Of a DNA stretch of 64,000 nucleotides, positions 41,427 through 50,976 are shown piece after piece. The number at the start of each line of letters is the position of its first letter. The first letter of the stretch is position 1. The stretch spans positions 191,311-255,310 of the forward strand of contig NZ_PPTH01000017.1 in the NCBI RefSeq assembly GCF_002954225.1, written 5' to 3'. The DNA comes from Arthrobacter ruber (GTDB lineage Bacteria > Actinomycetota > Actinomycetes > Actinomycetales > Micrococcaceae). A program made the position numbers and the translations under genes. The notes below the pieces were generated by a model. That model did no database searches, was not told the origin of the DNA, and worked only from the letters and a program-made list of their open reading frames with translations.

Positions 41427-42644
41427 CTACTTTCCGGTAGCGGTGGGCTGGAGGTGGGGTGCGAAGGTTGCCCCGTCGTGTTCACCGAGGAGCGGGGGCA
41501 CCCGCGTGTAGCTCGCGGGGGTCTCGGAGAGCCGGATGGGGTTGGCCACCTGCTGACTGGTGCGTCCGGTGGTGGAGTCGGTGATCTCGACGACCGGGGC
41601 GAGCCCGAGGTCCTCGGCGAGGGTGAGCGCCTCGGCCACGGAATTGACCTTGCCGGCGGGCACGCCCGCCGCACTGAGGAGCTGGGCCCAATCGGCGGCG
41701 CTCCTGGCGCCCAGTTGCTCCTCGAGCAGGACCTTCAGGGCGTCGCGGTGCGCCACGCGCTGCGAGTTGTCCCGGAAACGGGGGTCGGCCGCGAGGTCCG
41801 GCACCCCGAGGACGCGCACCAGTGCATCGAACTGCTTGTCCGTCCCGACGGCGATCGCCAGCGGGCCGTCGGACGTCAGCAGGGTCTCGTACGGGGCGAT
41901 GCTGGGGTGGGCGTTCCCCATCCGCTGGGGCGCCTCGCCGGTGGCCAGCGTGCTCGACGCCTGGTTGACCAGCCCGGAGAGCAGGGACGACAGCAGGTTG
42001 ACCTCCACGCACTGGCCCCGTCCGGTCGCGTCCCTGGAGCGCAGTGCGGCGAGGATCCCCACCACGGCGTTCTGGCCGGTGACCACATCCACCAGCGCCA
42101 CGCCCACCTTGCTCGGCTCGGAATCCTGCGCACCGGTGACGCTCATCAGCCCTCCCACCGCCTGCACGAGGAGGTCGTAGCCGGGCAGGTGTGCCCCGCC
42201 GGTGCTGCCGAAGCCGGTGATGGAGCAGTACACCAGGTCCGGACGGCGTCCCACCAGGGACGCGTAGTCCAGTCCGAAACGCTGCATGACCCCCGGGCGG
42301 AAGTTCTCGATGACGATATCGGCTTCCAGTGCGATGGCCAGGGCCCTCGCCAGTCCCTCCTCGGTGCGGAGGTCGCAGACCACGGAGCGCTTGTTCCGGT
42401 TCACGCTGGAGAAGTAAGTGCCCACGCCGTGCTCGTCGACCGGAGGAACCCAGGACCGTGTGTCGTCCCCGGCCGGACTCTCCACCTTCAGGACGTCCGC
42501 CCCGAAATCGGCCAGCATCATGGAGGCGAACGGTCCGGCGAGCACCCGCGAGAAATCGGCCACCCTCAGCCCCTCCAGCGGCCCGGGCATCGGGTTCTGC
42601 TCCGGCGCGGTACCGGACGCCGGCGTGTCCGTGGTCGTGCTCAT
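41427..42644 (-). CDS. CaiB/BaiF family CoA-transferase
   Basis: A 405-residue class-III CoA-transferase. FSRVLAGPFASMMLADFGAD, DVLKVESPAGDDTRSW, NRNKRSVVCDLRTEEGL and the catalytic Asp157 in LPGYDLLVQAVGGLM are all present. These enzymes move CoA between carboxylic acids, for example succinyl-CoA:glutarate. The gene is adjacent to the glutaryl-CoA dehydrogenase-like gene, so the pair probably activates and oxidises a dicarboxylate. The start is ATG 42644 with GGAGGAC upstream. Confidence 0.88.
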   Translation of the reverse strand: MSTTTDTPASGTAPEQNPMPGPLEGLRVADFSRVLAGPFASMMLADFGADVLKVESPAGDDTRSWVPPVDEHGVGTYFSSVNRNKRSVVCDLRTEEGLARALAIALEADIVIENFRPGVMQRFGLDYASLVGRRPDLVYCSITGFGSTGGAHLPGYDLLVQAVGGLMSVTGAQDSEPSKVGVALVDVVTGQNAVVGILAALRSRDATGRGQCVEVNLLSSLLSGLVNQASSTLATGEAPQRMGNAHPSIAPYETLLTSDGPLAIAVGTDKQFDALVRVLGVPDLAADPRFRDNSQRVAHRDALKVLLEEQLGARSAADWAQLLSAAGVPAGKVNSVAEALTLAEDLGLAPVVEITDSTTGRTSQQVANPIRLSETPASYTRVPPLLGEHDGATFAPHLQPTATGK

Positions 42645-42669
42645 CGGGATCCGTCCTCCAGGAGACATG

Positions 42670-43572
42670 TCAGCGGCCCTGGCCGGCCGCGGTGACGGGG
42701 TTGGTGAGCACGCCGACGCCGGAGACGCGGCACTCGGCCGTGTCTCCCGGCGTGACGTGGATGGCACCGGGTGTCCCGGTGGAGATGATGTCCCCCGGAT
42801 ACAGCGGCATCACCTTGCTGTGGAAACTGATGAGGTAGGCGGGGTCGTAGCGCATGTGGGAGACCGTGTTGCTGCGCCTCACCTCACCGTTGACCACGGT
42901 GGAGACCTCCATGTCGGCGAGGGTCCCCTCGCCCACGGCCTCGGCCAGCGGCACGATCCGGGGGCCGAAGGAGAAGAAACCGGGGAAGTTCTTGGAGCGG
43001 GTGAGGAACCGCGGGTTGCGCTGCAGGATGTCCTCGGCCGTCTGGTCCAGCACGGGCACGACGCCGGCCAGGTAGTCCAGCGCATCCTCGGGCTCCACGT
43101 TGCGGCAGTACCTGCCGATGACCACCGCCACCTCGGCTTCGGTGGTGGTGCGCTCGCTCTGCACGGGGATGGGGATGGCCTCGCCCGGTCCGATGACGGT
43201 GTGGTCGCCCTTGATGAACGAGGCGGGTTCCTCGGGCACGCCCTCGGAGAGGTCGGAGGCGTGCTCCATGTAGTTCAGCCCGATGCCCCAGAGCATGCGG
43301 GGGTGGCGGTAGGGGGCGCCGTACACGGCGTCCTCGGGATCGCTGAAGACGGCGTCGTCGGCGGCCTCGGCGGCGGCGTCGAGCTGCCCGAGGAGATCAC
43401 CGGTGAGGACCTCGAGGATGTCGCCGGAGAAACCGGGCAGGAGGTCGCGCACCCGGGCGAGGCCGCGCCGCGGGTGGACGACCGCCGCCGTCTCGGGTCC
43501 GGGAGCCCCCGGCTCGCTCCCGGGGGAGGTCGGGGAGGTGATGGAACAGAGGTGCAGGATGCTGGGAGCCAT
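42670..43572 (-). CDS. Fumarylacetoacetate hydrolase family protein
   Basis: A 300-residue FAH protein with an extra N-terminal domain. Core motifs: WGIGLNYMEHASDL, ASFIKGDHTVIGPGEAIPIP, TEAEVAVVIGRYCRNVEPED (metal-binding Glu), FLTRSKNFPGFFSFGP and PGDIISTGTPGAIHV. It differs clearly from the short FAH protein at 34804. Homologues hydrolyse or hydrate 2,4-dioxo or 2-oxo-3-deoxy acids. The start is ATG 43572. Part of the TAXI/TRAP catabolic run. Confidence 0.88.
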   Translation of the reverse strand: MAPSILHLCSITSPTSPGSEPGAPGPETAAVVHPRRGLARVRDLLPGFSGDILEVLTGDLLGQLDAAAEAADDAVFSDPEDAVYGAPYRHPRMLWGIGLNYMEHASDLSEGVPEEPASFIKGDHTVIGPGEAIPIPVQSERTTTEAEVAVVIGRYCRNVEPEDALDYLAGVVPVLDQTAEDILQRNPRFLTRSKNFPGFFSFGPRIVPLAEAVGEGTLADMEVSTVVNGEVRRSNTVSHMRYDPAYLISFHSKVMPLYPGDIISTGTPGAIHVTPGDTAECRVSGVGVLTNPVTAAGQGR

Positions 43573-43604
43573 GAAGCTGCCCTTTCGGGTCGGAGGACGG
43601 GGGG

Positions 43605-44378
43605 CTAGTAGGCGCGGACCATGCCGCCGTCGCACCGGATCTGTTCTCCGGTGACGTACGACGCCGGTGCACTGGCCAGGAAGGCGACGACGGCGGCGAA
43701 CTCGGCGGGGGTGCCGTACCGGCGTGCCGGGATGCCCGCCTCGGACGCGGCACGCGCCTCGGCGGGGGTGGCGCCCGTCCGCTGGGCCGCGGCCGAGTCC
43801 AGCGACGCGACGCGCTCGGTGTCGATGCGGCCGGGGAGCACCATGTTGACGGTCACGCCGTCGGCGGCGACCTCCGCGGCCAGGGTCTTGAGGTAGCCCG
43901 CGAGCCCGGCGCGGCCGAGGTTCGACAGCGCGAGGTTGGGCAGCGGCTGCTGCACGCCGCTGGATCCGACGGCCACGATCCGCCCCCAGGCGCGCTGCCT
44001 CATGCCCGGGAGCACCAGGGAGGTGAGCCGCACGTGCTGGAGCAGCAGCTGGTGGACGGCGGCGAGGGCCTGTACGTCGGTGATGTCGGCCGCGCCGCCG
44101 GGAGGAGGTCCGCCGCTGTTGAGGACCAGGACGTCGATGGGCCCGAACGCGCTCTCGGCGGCCTCCACGAGCGCGGCCGGGGCGCCGTCGTCGTTCAGGT
44201 CCAGGGCGATCCCGACCGCGGAGGGCAGGCGGGCCGCCTCGGACTTCACCACGTCCTCGCGGCGCGCGGCGAGCACGACGTTCGCCCCCTCGGCGCCGAG
44301 GGCCTGCGCGATGGCGAGGCCGATCCCGGAGCTCGCCCCGGGCACCAGTACGTTCTTCCCTGTCAGTCCGGTATCCAT
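43605..44378 (-). CDS. Atypical SDR family protein lacking the Tyr-xxx-Lys motif
   Basis: A 257-residue Rossmann protein with GASSGIG (14-20) and LNSGG in place of NNAG, and the C-terminal SYVTGEQIRCDGG. In the active-site region GSSGVQQPLPNLALSNLGRA the normal YxxxK is missing; the aligned stretch is LALSNLGRAG. This pattern recurs in a recognisable SDR subgroup whose chemistry is unclear. The ATG overlaps the upstream aldolase stop by one base, so translation is coupled. Confidence 0.82.
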   Translation of the reverse strand: MDTGLTGKNVLVPGASSGIGLAIAQALGAEGANVVLAARREDVVKSEAARLPSAVGIALDLNDDGAPAALVEAAESAFGPIDVLVLNSGGPPPGGAADITDVQALAAVHQLLLQHVRLTSLVLPGMRQRAWGRIVAVGSSGVQQPLPNLALSNLGRAGLAGYLKTLAAEVAADGVTVNMVLPGRIDTERVASLDSAAAQRTGATPAEARAASEAGIPARRYGTPAEFAAVVAFLASAPASYVTGEQIRCDGGMVRAY

Positions 44379-45283
44379 CAGGCGATCTCCATTCGTACGG
44401 CGTCGAGGTGCGCGTCGATCAGGTCCGCGAGTTCAGGCGGAAGAGAGGGTGCGGGCGGCCGGACCGATGCGTCGGCGATGATGCCCCGGCGGCGCAGGAT
44501 CTCCTTGCGCAGGGCGAGGCCCACCCCGGGCTGGCCCTCGAAGTTTGCCAGGGGCAGCCACGGCGCGAAGGCACTGCGAGCGCCGGCGAAACCACCGTCG
44601 GCGAAGGCCGTCAGCGCGATCTGCAGGCCCTCGGGGTGGGAGAAGCCCGTCATGGCGCCGGCCGCACCCGCTGCGAGCTCGTCCAGGAGCCCCACGCCGC
44701 CCAGCCCGCCGTAGACGGGGACGTCCGTGGAGCGGGTGAGCTTCGCGATCGCGGACGCGGTGGGGGGCGCCTCCGATTTCACGGCGACGATGAAGCTGCA
44801 CTGCTCCACGACGCGCAGGATCTGTTCGGCGCTGATCTTCACGCCGGAGGCCACCGGGTAGTCCTGCAGCACGATGCCCGCTCCCGTGGCGCGGTGGACG
44901 GCCGTCAGGTGGGCGGACAGCACCTCGGGGTCGCCGGTGTTCGCCTGCACCATGAGCGCGGCGAGGTTGCTGCCGGCGGCCTCGACGGCGGTGGAGGCCT
45001 GCTCGATGGCGACGGCGGTGGTGCGGGCGGACAGGCCGACGACGAGCGGGGTGCTCCCCGCCTCGTCGGCGACCGTGCGGACGATGAGGGACTGCTCGGC
45101 AGCGGTCAGTGACGCACCCTCCCCGAAGACGCCGAGGACCACCATCCCGGTGGCCGACAGTCCCGTGTACAGCTGGACCTCACGGCGGAGCGAGTCGGTG
45201 TCGACGGCGAGGTCCGCTCCGCTGAACGGTGTTGCCAGCACCCCCCAGAGTCCGGGGGACAGGTGCGGGATCGGGTCGGTCAT
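44378..45283 (-). CDS. Dihydrodipicolinate synthase/KDG aldolase family protein
   Basis: A 301-residue class-I aldolase-like barrel. LWGVLATPFSGADLAVD opens the barrel, GVFGEGASLT is the carboxylate-binding loop, Tyr142 (LQDYPVASG) and the Schiff-base Lys169 (IVAVKSEAP) are in place. In an operon with a dehydratase and FAH proteins it is more likely a 2-keto-3-deoxy sugar-acid aldolase or dehydratase than DapA (inference). Its ATG overlaps the MFS stop (ATGA). Confidence 0.88.
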   Translation of the reverse strand: MTDPIPHLSPGLWGVLATPFSGADLAVDTDSLRREVQLYTGLSATGMVVLGVFGEGASLTAAEQSLIVRTVADEAGSTPLVVGLSARTTAVAIEQASTAVEAAGSNLAALMVQANTGDPEVLSAHLTAVHRATGAGIVLQDYPVASGVKISAEQILRVVEQCSFIVAVKSEAPPTASAIAKLTRSTDVPVYGGLGGVGLLDELAAGAAGAMTGFSHPEGLQIALTAFADGGFAGARSAFAPWLPLANFEGQPGVGLALRKEILRRRGIIADASVRPPAPSLPPELADLIDAHLDAVRMEIA

Positions 45284-46566
45284 GGGGACGTTCCTTTCAT
45301 GGGTGGTCCTCCAGCGGTGGTGGCTGGACGGGGAGTCGTGTCCGGCGCAAGCGCGCCGGGCCCCGGGTCCTCCGGGGGCAGGGGCGCTGCTGCCGACCGT
45401 GCCGCACGGATGCTCCGCCGGCCGAGCCGGAACGTCGCTGCGGCCAGCAGGGCGACGACGGCGGCGGTCAGCCAACCGACCCGGTAGGAGGTCGCGGCCA
45501 CGAGGAAACCGAAGAGCAGGGGACCAACGGCGGCGCCGAGGGAGAGCCCGGTCTGCAGGACCCCCGTGGCCGAGGCGGCGCCCTGCCGGTTGTCGCGCAC
45601 CACGGCGAAGTGGACGAGCCCGGGCCAGCTCCAGCCGGCCGCGTAGGTCAGCAGCGCCCCGCAGACGAACGCCGCGGAGGAGCCGAAGGCGAGGAGGAGG
45701 TAGCCGCCCACGCCGATCACCAGCAGATTGGCCACCAGGATGTAGGGGCTGCGCTGCGGATACCGATCCATGGCGGCACCGAGCACGATGCGGATCGAGA
45801 GCCCCAGGAGCGCGGCGCCGGCGAAGAGGAATCCTGCCGCACTGGGCGACATCCCGGACTCCACCGCCGAATCCACGAGGAACACCCCCAGGGAGGTGGC
45901 GGCAGCCGCGGCGAGGCCGGCGCCGATGGCCAGCAGCACGAGTCCGCGCCGTGGGGTGCCGCGGTCGGCGGCTGCTGCGGGTCCCGTCGTCGGGCGCTCC
46001 GGTCCCTGCGCGGTGAGGCCGGCCCACAGGGCCAGCGCCACCGCCAGGACGACGCCCAGCGCGAAGGCGTAGCGCCAGCCCAGGGTCAGGGCGATGCCCG
46101 GAACGGCGAGGCCCCCGATCAGGCCGGCGGCGGGAATGGAACACTGCTTGATGCCGAACGCCAGTCCGAGCCTGCCCGGGACCACCGCCCGCGAGATTCC
46201 GAGGTTCGCCGCGGGCTGGGCCAGGCCGTTGGACAGTCCGCCCACCACGAGGGCGGCGATCAGCACCCCGAAGGTCGGTGCCAGGCCGGCCCCGCCGAGG
46301 GCGACGGCGGCCAGGACTGCCGAGGCCACCATTCCCCTGGCCGCCCCGATCCGCTGCACGAGCCGGCCGAGCCGCCGCGCGGCGACCCCCGAGACCGCGA
46401 AGAGGGTCGCCGCGGCGATGCCCATCTCGGCGGGACCGATGCCGAGGTCGTCCCGGATCTGCACGGCGAGGGCGCCGACCAGAAAGGCGGGCAGCACGCC
46501 CAGGGTGGTCACGGTGACGGCCTGGAGCAGGGTGCCGCCCGCGCCCGGCGGCTTGGCGGGGGTCAC
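45280..46566 (-). CDS. MFS transporter
   Basis: A 428-residue major facilitator with about 12 helices. After helix 2 lies AARRLGRLVQRIGAARG, and the central loop is GPERPTTGPAAAADRGTP. A polar, Pro/Gly-rich tail ends the protein. Its GTG start overlaps the TRAP permease stop and its own stop overlaps the aldolase start, so it is translated as part of the run. A second importer next to a TRAP system is unusual; export of an intermediate is also possible. Substrate unknown. Confidence 0.88.
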   Translation of the reverse strand: MTPAKPPGAGGTLLQAVTVTTLGVLPAFLVGALAVQIRDDLGIGPAEMGIAAATLFAVSGVAARRLGRLVQRIGAARGMVASAVLAAVALGGAGLAPTFGVLIAALVVGGLSNGLAQPAANLGISRAVVPGRLGLAFGIKQCSIPAAGLIGGLAVPGIALTLGWRYAFALGVVLAVALALWAGLTAQGPERPTTGPAAAADRGTPRRGLVLLAIGAGLAAAAATSLGVFLVDSAVESGMSPSAAGFLFAGAALLGLSIRIVLGAAMDRYPQRSPYILVANLLVIGVGGYLLLAFGSSAAFVCGALLTYAAGWSWPGLVHFAVVRDNRQGAASATGVLQTGLSLGAAVGPLLFGFLVAATSYRVGWLTAAVVALLAAATFRLGRRSIRAARSAAAPLPPEDPGPGALAPDTTPRPATTAGGPPMKGTSP

Positions 46567-48794
46567 GACGATTCGGCTCCTGTGCGGCGAGTTCCGTCGG
46601 CAGCGCCGTCCGTCCCGGTGCCGGAGGCCTGGCCGACGGCCGTGGCGCCTCCCGCGCCGGACGCGCCGGAAGCGCCCGACGTGGCGAGCTCGGCGGGTGC
46701 TTCAGCACCCTCGTCCGGGTGGTGCCCCCGCATTTTGAGGCCGAGGAGGTGGACGACGACCCCGACGGCGATGATCGCCGCGCCGATGCCGATGTACATC
46801 GGCTCCATGACGAGCATCGGCAGCGATCCCAGCCCGAGCAGGATCCGCTCGGGCCAGCGGGCCGGGCCGAACAGCCAGGCTCCGGTGGCGACGGCGAGGG
46901 CGCCGACGGCCAGGAGCGAGACGGCGAAGGCCAGCGCGACGGTGCCGATGCCGCCCTGCAGCAGCAGTCCAACGCCCGGACCGGAGAGCACGAAGATGAA
47001 CGGTACGAGGAAGGCCGAGAGGGTGTAGCGCCAGGTGAGCCACATGGTCTGGATCGGTTTGCCGCCGGTGATGGCGGATGCGGCGAAGGGGGAGAGCGCC
47101 GTGGGAGGTGAGACCTCACTGAGCACGGAGTAGTAGAAGATGAACATCGCTGCCGCGAACGCGGGGACGCCCACGTCCTGCAGGGCGGGCCCGATGATGA
47201 CCCACGAGATGATGAAGCTCGCCGTTACGGGGACCGCCAGTCCCAGCAGGATCACCGAGATCGCCGAGAAGATGGCCGTCAGGAGCAGGCTGCCGCCGGC
47301 GAAGTCCACGATGATGTTGGCGAGCTTCAGGCCCAGGCCGGTCAGTGTCATGACGCCGACGATCAGTCCTGCTGCCGCCATGACGGGGATGACCGACAGC
47401 GCTCCGGTGGCACCGGTGGCGAGCGCGTCGAAGATGCGTCGGGGGGTCATCCAGGAGGCGCGGTCGAGGAAGCTGAGCACGAACGCGAGGATCGTGGCGT
47501 ACACGACGGCACGGAACGGGGTCATGCCCATGGCCATGAACACGACGATGGCGGCGAGGGAGCTGAAATGGTAGCCGAAGCGCAGGAGCAGCTTGCCCAC
47601 CGGCTTGACGTCGAAGTCCACGGCCCTGGTCTTGAAGCGGCGCGCATCCATCTCGATGGCCAGGATGATGCCGAAGTAGTAGAGCACGGTGGGGATGGTG
47701 GCCCAGATGAGGACCTGGAGGTAGGAGACGCCGAGGAGCGCGGCGATGATGAAGGCGGCCGCTCCCAGGGTGGGAGGGGACATGATGGCGCCGATGCCGG
47801 CGGCAGCGAGGATGGCACCGCCGTGTTCCTTCGGGTAGCCGGCCTTGCGGAGCAGCGGCCAGGAGATACCACCGAGGGTGACGGTCGTCGCTACTCCCGA
47901 GCCCGAGACCGTGCCGAGGAGGAATCCCGCGAGGGTCACCGTGCGGCCGGGCCCGGACTTGGACTGGCCGAAGGCCGAGAAGGAGAGGTCGATGAAGAAC
48001 TTGGTGGCCCCGGATGCCCCGAGGACCGCCCCGTAGATGGTGAACAGGATGATGTAGGTCGCTGCCACGTCGGTGGGGACACCGAAGAGCCCCTGCGTGC
48101 CCATGACGTTGTGGCCCACGAGGCGGATCCAATTGAAGGACGAGGTGTTGAACGGAGCGGGGACGAGGGAGCCGAAGGAGGCGTAGGCGAAGAAGCCCAC
48201 GACCACCAGCGGCACGAGGATCCCGACGGTCCTGCGTGATGCCTCCAGGGTCACGAGGATGGCGATCACGCCCATGGCCAGGTCGAGGTAGGTGGGAGTG
48301 ATCGCGCGCCGGAAGAAGCCGTCCCAGTCGGAGACGATGTAGAGGAAGGGCACGAGCGCCACGATCGCGAGAGCCCAGTCGGCGATGCCCGGGTTGTCCC
48401 CCGACCTCTTCGCCTTCGAGGCTTCCGATCGTCCCCAGCCCCGGTAGACGAGGAATGTCAGGGACAGGCCGATCCCGAGGAACAGCGGGAGGTAGAACTG
48501 GGTGGGCATGGGATTGAAGACCCAGTAGAGGGCCAGGAGCGAGAGCCCTGCACCGGCGATCTTGATCAGCAGGCCCGGGAGTCCGCTCAGGTGCCGCGCG
48601 GGCTTCTCCGCCTCGAACTCGGCGATCAGTGCTTCCTCGTCGATGATGTCTTCCCGCTCGAGGGGGCTGACCGGCTCGTCCTCCTTCAGCCTCGCACGGT
48701 CCGCATGCTCGTCCGGCGTGGACGCCTTGTGCCTGGGGGCTGGGGCGGAGGTGTGCGCCTTCACGGCGCCGTTGCCGTCTGGTCGCTCGGTCAT
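46563..48794 (-). CDS. TRAP transporter permease, fused 4TM/12TM (TAXI type)
   Basis: A 743-residue membrane protein in which the small (DctQ-like) and large (DctM-like) TRAP subunits are one chain. A charged cytoplasmic N-terminus of about 75 residues precedes the helices. Family stretches include LGASGATKFFIDLSFSAFGQ, KSGPGRTVTLAGFLLGTVSG, GVATTVTLGGISWPLLRKAG and GAIMSPPTLGAAAFI. It uses the ion gradient to import a carboxylate delivered by the TAXI binding protein. It overlaps DUF1850 and MFS genes by four bases each. Confidence 0.93.
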   Translation of the reverse strand: MTERPDGNGAVKAHTSAPAPRHKASTPDEHADRARLKEDEPVSPLEREDIIDEEALIAEFEAEKPARHLSGLPGLLIKIAGAGLSLLALYWVFNPMPTQFYLPLFLGIGLSLTFLVYRGWGRSEASKAKRSGDNPGIADWALAIVALVPFLYIVSDWDGFFRRAITPTYLDLAMGVIAILVTLEASRRTVGILVPLVVVGFFAYASFGSLVPAPFNTSSFNWIRLVGHNVMGTQGLFGVPTDVAATYIILFTIYGAVLGASGATKFFIDLSFSAFGQSKSGPGRTVTLAGFLLGTVSGSGVATTVTLGGISWPLLRKAGYPKEHGGAILAAAGIGAIMSPPTLGAAAFIIAALLGVSYLQVLIWATIPTVLYYFGIILAIEMDARRFKTRAVDFDVKPVGKLLLRFGYHFSSLAAIVVFMAMGMTPFRAVVYATILAFVLSFLDRASWMTPRRIFDALATGATGALSVIPVMAAAGLIVGVMTLTGLGLKLANIIVDFAGGSLLLTAIFSAISVILLGLAVPVTASFIISWVIIGPALQDVGVPAFAAAMFIFYYSVLSEVSPPTALSPFAASAITGGKPIQTMWLTWRYTLSAFLVPFIFVLSGPGVGLLLQGGIGTVALAFAVSLLAVGALAVATGAWLFGPARWPERILLGLGSLPMLVMEPMYIGIGAAIIAVGVVVHLLGLKMRGHHPDEGAEAPAELATSGASGASGAGGATAVGQASGTGTDGAADGTRRTGAESS

Positions 48795-49294
48795 GGTGTC
48801 TCCTTGAGATGTAACTCAACGAACGGGTTGTTGTCGTCGACGAGGCTCCACAGTTCGAGGGGTGGAGCGCCGTCCACGTGCAGGGTGCGCTGTCCGAGGT
48901 CGGTCGCCGCGATCGAGAGCTCCTCGAACACGGCGGGCCGCGCCGGGTCCGGTTCCACGACCCATTCCCGGCGATCGGACTCTGCGGCAGCCGACGGGAC
49001 GCCGGGGACGGCGTAGTACTCCTCGAGCACCGCGAGCTGGTCGGCTGCGATCTGGTCCAGCACGAAGGTGCCGTCGGGTCCGAGGGTGTAGCGTTCCTCG
49101 GCCCGGGTGCCGTACAGCGAGTTGCGGTAGCTCACGGAGAAGCCGGTCCCGGTGAGCGGTACGCTCGCCAGCTCGCCGTCGTCGTTGGTGATGGTGACGA
49201 GGACGTCCGGCTGACCGGACGCGCTCGCGAACCCCATGCCCCCCAGCATGCCGAGGCATGCCAGGGCGACGACGACGGCGGCCGGCTTCCGCAT
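48791..49294 (-). CDS. DUF1850 protein associated with TAXI-TRAP transport
   Basis: A 167-residue protein with an N-terminal signal-like helix (AAVVVALACLGMLGGMGFASA) and the DUF1850 pattern (GTGFSVSYRNSLYGTRAEER, LEEYYAVPG, and a C-terminal LWSLVDDNNPFVELHL). DUF1850 genes are regularly found next to TAXI-TRAP genes, and the protein is thought to be an accessory, but its role is unknown. It lies between the binding-protein and permease genes with an ATGA overlap to the permease. Confidence 0.85.
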   Translation of the reverse strand: MRKPAAVVVALACLGMLGGMGFASASGQPDVLVTITNDDGELASVPLTGTGFSVSYRNSLYGTRAEERYTLGPDGTFVLDQIAADQLAVLEEYYAVPGVPSAAAESDRREWVVEPDPARPAVFEELSIAATDLGQRTLHVDGAPPLELWSLVDDNNPFVELHLKETP

Positions 49295-49297
49295 TCC

Positions 49298-50305
49298 CTA
49301 GCCCGCGGCCTCGTCGAAGTAGGCCTGGGCGCCCGGGCAGGTCTCGATGTAGGAGATGTCGCCGGCGGTGGCGGCATCGAGCTCGACGGCGGCGGGGTGG
49401 ACCTTGATGAGGGCCTCCTCGTTGTCGAAGATCGCCTGGGTGATGTCCTGCTGGAGCTGCTCGTCCATGGTGGGGCTCGCGACCAGCAGGTTCGGGGAGG
49501 CGATGGCGGGGACGGCTTCGGTCTGGCCCTCGTAGGTGTTGGCGGGGATGTCCTCAGCGACGTAGTAGTCGCCGTACTGGGAGGCGAGGGGCTCGGCGTA
49601 CTCGCCGATGGGCACGAGCACCATGTCGCCGTCACTGGCGAGGTCGATCAGCGCGCCCGTGGGGAGCCCGCCGGACCAGAATCCGGCGTCGATGGTGCCG
49701 TCCCGCAGCGCGGCAACTGTCTCTGCGGCGCCGAGCTGGCGGCGTTCCACTCCGGTCTCGGGGTCGATCCCCGCGGCCTCGAGGATGCGCAGCGCTCCGA
49801 CCTCGGTGGCGGAGCCCGGCGCCCCCACGGAGACGACCTTGCCGGCCATGTCCTCGACGGACTGGATGCCGGTTCCGTCGACGCTGACGGCCTGCATGAA
49901 GTTGTTGTAGATGTTGCCGAGCGAGCAGATCTCCACGGGGCTGCCCTCGAACTCGCCGGCGCCTTCCACGGCGTCGGACACCACGTCACCCACGGAGAAG
50001 GCGAGCTGTGCGGAGCCGTTCTCGATGAGGCGCATGTTGTCGACCGAGGCGTTGGTCTCCTGGACGGTGGCGTCGTAGCCCTCGATGTTGTCGCGGATCA
50101 CGGTGGCGAACCCGCCACCGAGGGGGTAGTAGACGCCGCCGGTGCCGCCCGTCGCGATGGAGAGCGAGCCGCCGCCGCCTTCCTCGGCCCCGCCTCCACC
50201 GCCGCTCGTGGTGGGTTCGGGGCTACCGCAGGCGGAAAGGAAGAGCGCGGGGGCGATCAGTGCTGCTGCGCAGAGACGCTTCCGGCTTCGCTGGTTCGTG
50301 GTCAT
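49298..50305 (-). CDS. TAXI family TRAP transporter solute-binding lipoprotein
   Basis: A 335-residue binding protein. The signal peptide ends in the lipobox LFLSACG, followed by a Gly/Glu-rich linker. TAXI features: LSIATGGTGGVYYPLGGGFA, TNASVDNMRLIENGSAQLAF, VSVGAPGSATEVGALRILEA and GTIDAGFWSGGLPTGAL. Known TAXI proteins bind glutamate, 2-oxoglutarate-like dicarboxylates or similar ligands, which would suit the LhgO and GcdH-like genes (inference). The start is ATG 50305. Confidence 0.92.
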   Translation of the reverse strand: MTTNQRSRKRLCAAALIAPALFLSACGSPEPTTSGGGGGAEEGGGGSLSIATGGTGGVYYPLGGGFATVIRDNIEGYDATVQETNASVDNMRLIENGSAQLAFSVGDVVSDAVEGAGEFEGSPVEICSLGNIYNNFMQAVSVDGTGIQSVEDMAGKVVSVGAPGSATEVGALRILEAAGIDPETGVERRQLGAAETVAALRDGTIDAGFWSGGLPTGALIDLASDGDMVLVPIGEYAEPLASQYGDYYVAEDIPANTYEGQTEAVPAIASPNLLVASPTMDEQLQQDITQAIFDNEEALIKVHPAAVELDAATAGDISYIETCPGAQAYFDEAAG

Positions 50306-50370
50306 GAAATTTTCCTTTGCTGTCGGTGATTTCTGGTTCTTGGTGGAAGGGGGAGACGCGGTGCTGGTGG

Positions 50371-50976
50371 TCAGGGTCCCGGGCCGGGTGCCGGGATGTC
50401 CCCGACGGCGAGCAGGCCCGCGAGCATCCGGTAGTAGCCCACCAGCAGGGACAGCTCCGCGACTCCGGCGTGCCCGACATGCGACAGCACGCGGGCATGG
50501 GTGTCGTCGTCGACGGTGGCGCCCCGCAGGAGCAGTCTCGTGAGGTCGAGCGCGGCACGTTCGGCGGGGGAGAGGGTGGGCGGGATGCCGCCCTTCCTGA
50601 GGTGCTCCAGTTCGTCCTCGACGATTCCCACGGTCGCTGCCACCCGGCTGTGGGCGTACCACTCGTAGGCCGAGTCGAGGTCCGCGGAGATCGCGCAGAT
50701 CACGAGTTCGCGCAGTCGTCCGTCGAGAGCACCCTCGAAGCGGAGGACGGCACCGAGCACCTGGACGGCATTGCCGAGGGCGGGGGCGAGGAGCATCGCG
50801 TTGAAGGGGCCGGCGAGCGCGCCGTCGTCGTAGACCACCGTGAACGTCCCGTTGCCCCGCGGGGGCCCTGCGATGGCGTCGTAGACCACGCGCTGTTCGG
50901 CGGAGAGCTCGGCCGGCGTCAGCAGCGGAAACCGTCCGGTGTGCTGCGGCCTCGTGGTGTCGGTGGCCTCAGACAA
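50371..50976 (-). CDS. Carboxymuconolactone decarboxylase/AhpD-like family protein
   Basis: A 201-residue helical protein. FNAMLLAPALGNAVQVLGAV, RLRELVICAISADLDSAYEW and YAHSRVAATVGIVEDELEHL follow the CMD family in its EWxxH form; the CxxC pair of peroxidase-type AhpD is absent. The start is taken as TTG 50976, which overlaps the SDR stop and has GGGGGGCGG upstream. It may be a lactone decarboxylase or hydrolase-type step in the same pathway; function not established. Confidence 0.75.
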   Translation of the reverse strand: MSEATDTTRPQHTGRFPLLTPAELSAEQRVVYDAIAGPPRGNGTFTVVYDDGALAGPFNAMLLAPALGNAVQVLGAVLRFEGALDGRLRELVICAISADLDSAYEWYAHSRVAATVGIVEDELEHLRKGGIPPTLSPAERAALDLTRLLLRGATVDDDTHARVLSHVGHAGVAELSLLVGYYRMLAGLLAVGDIPAPGPGP

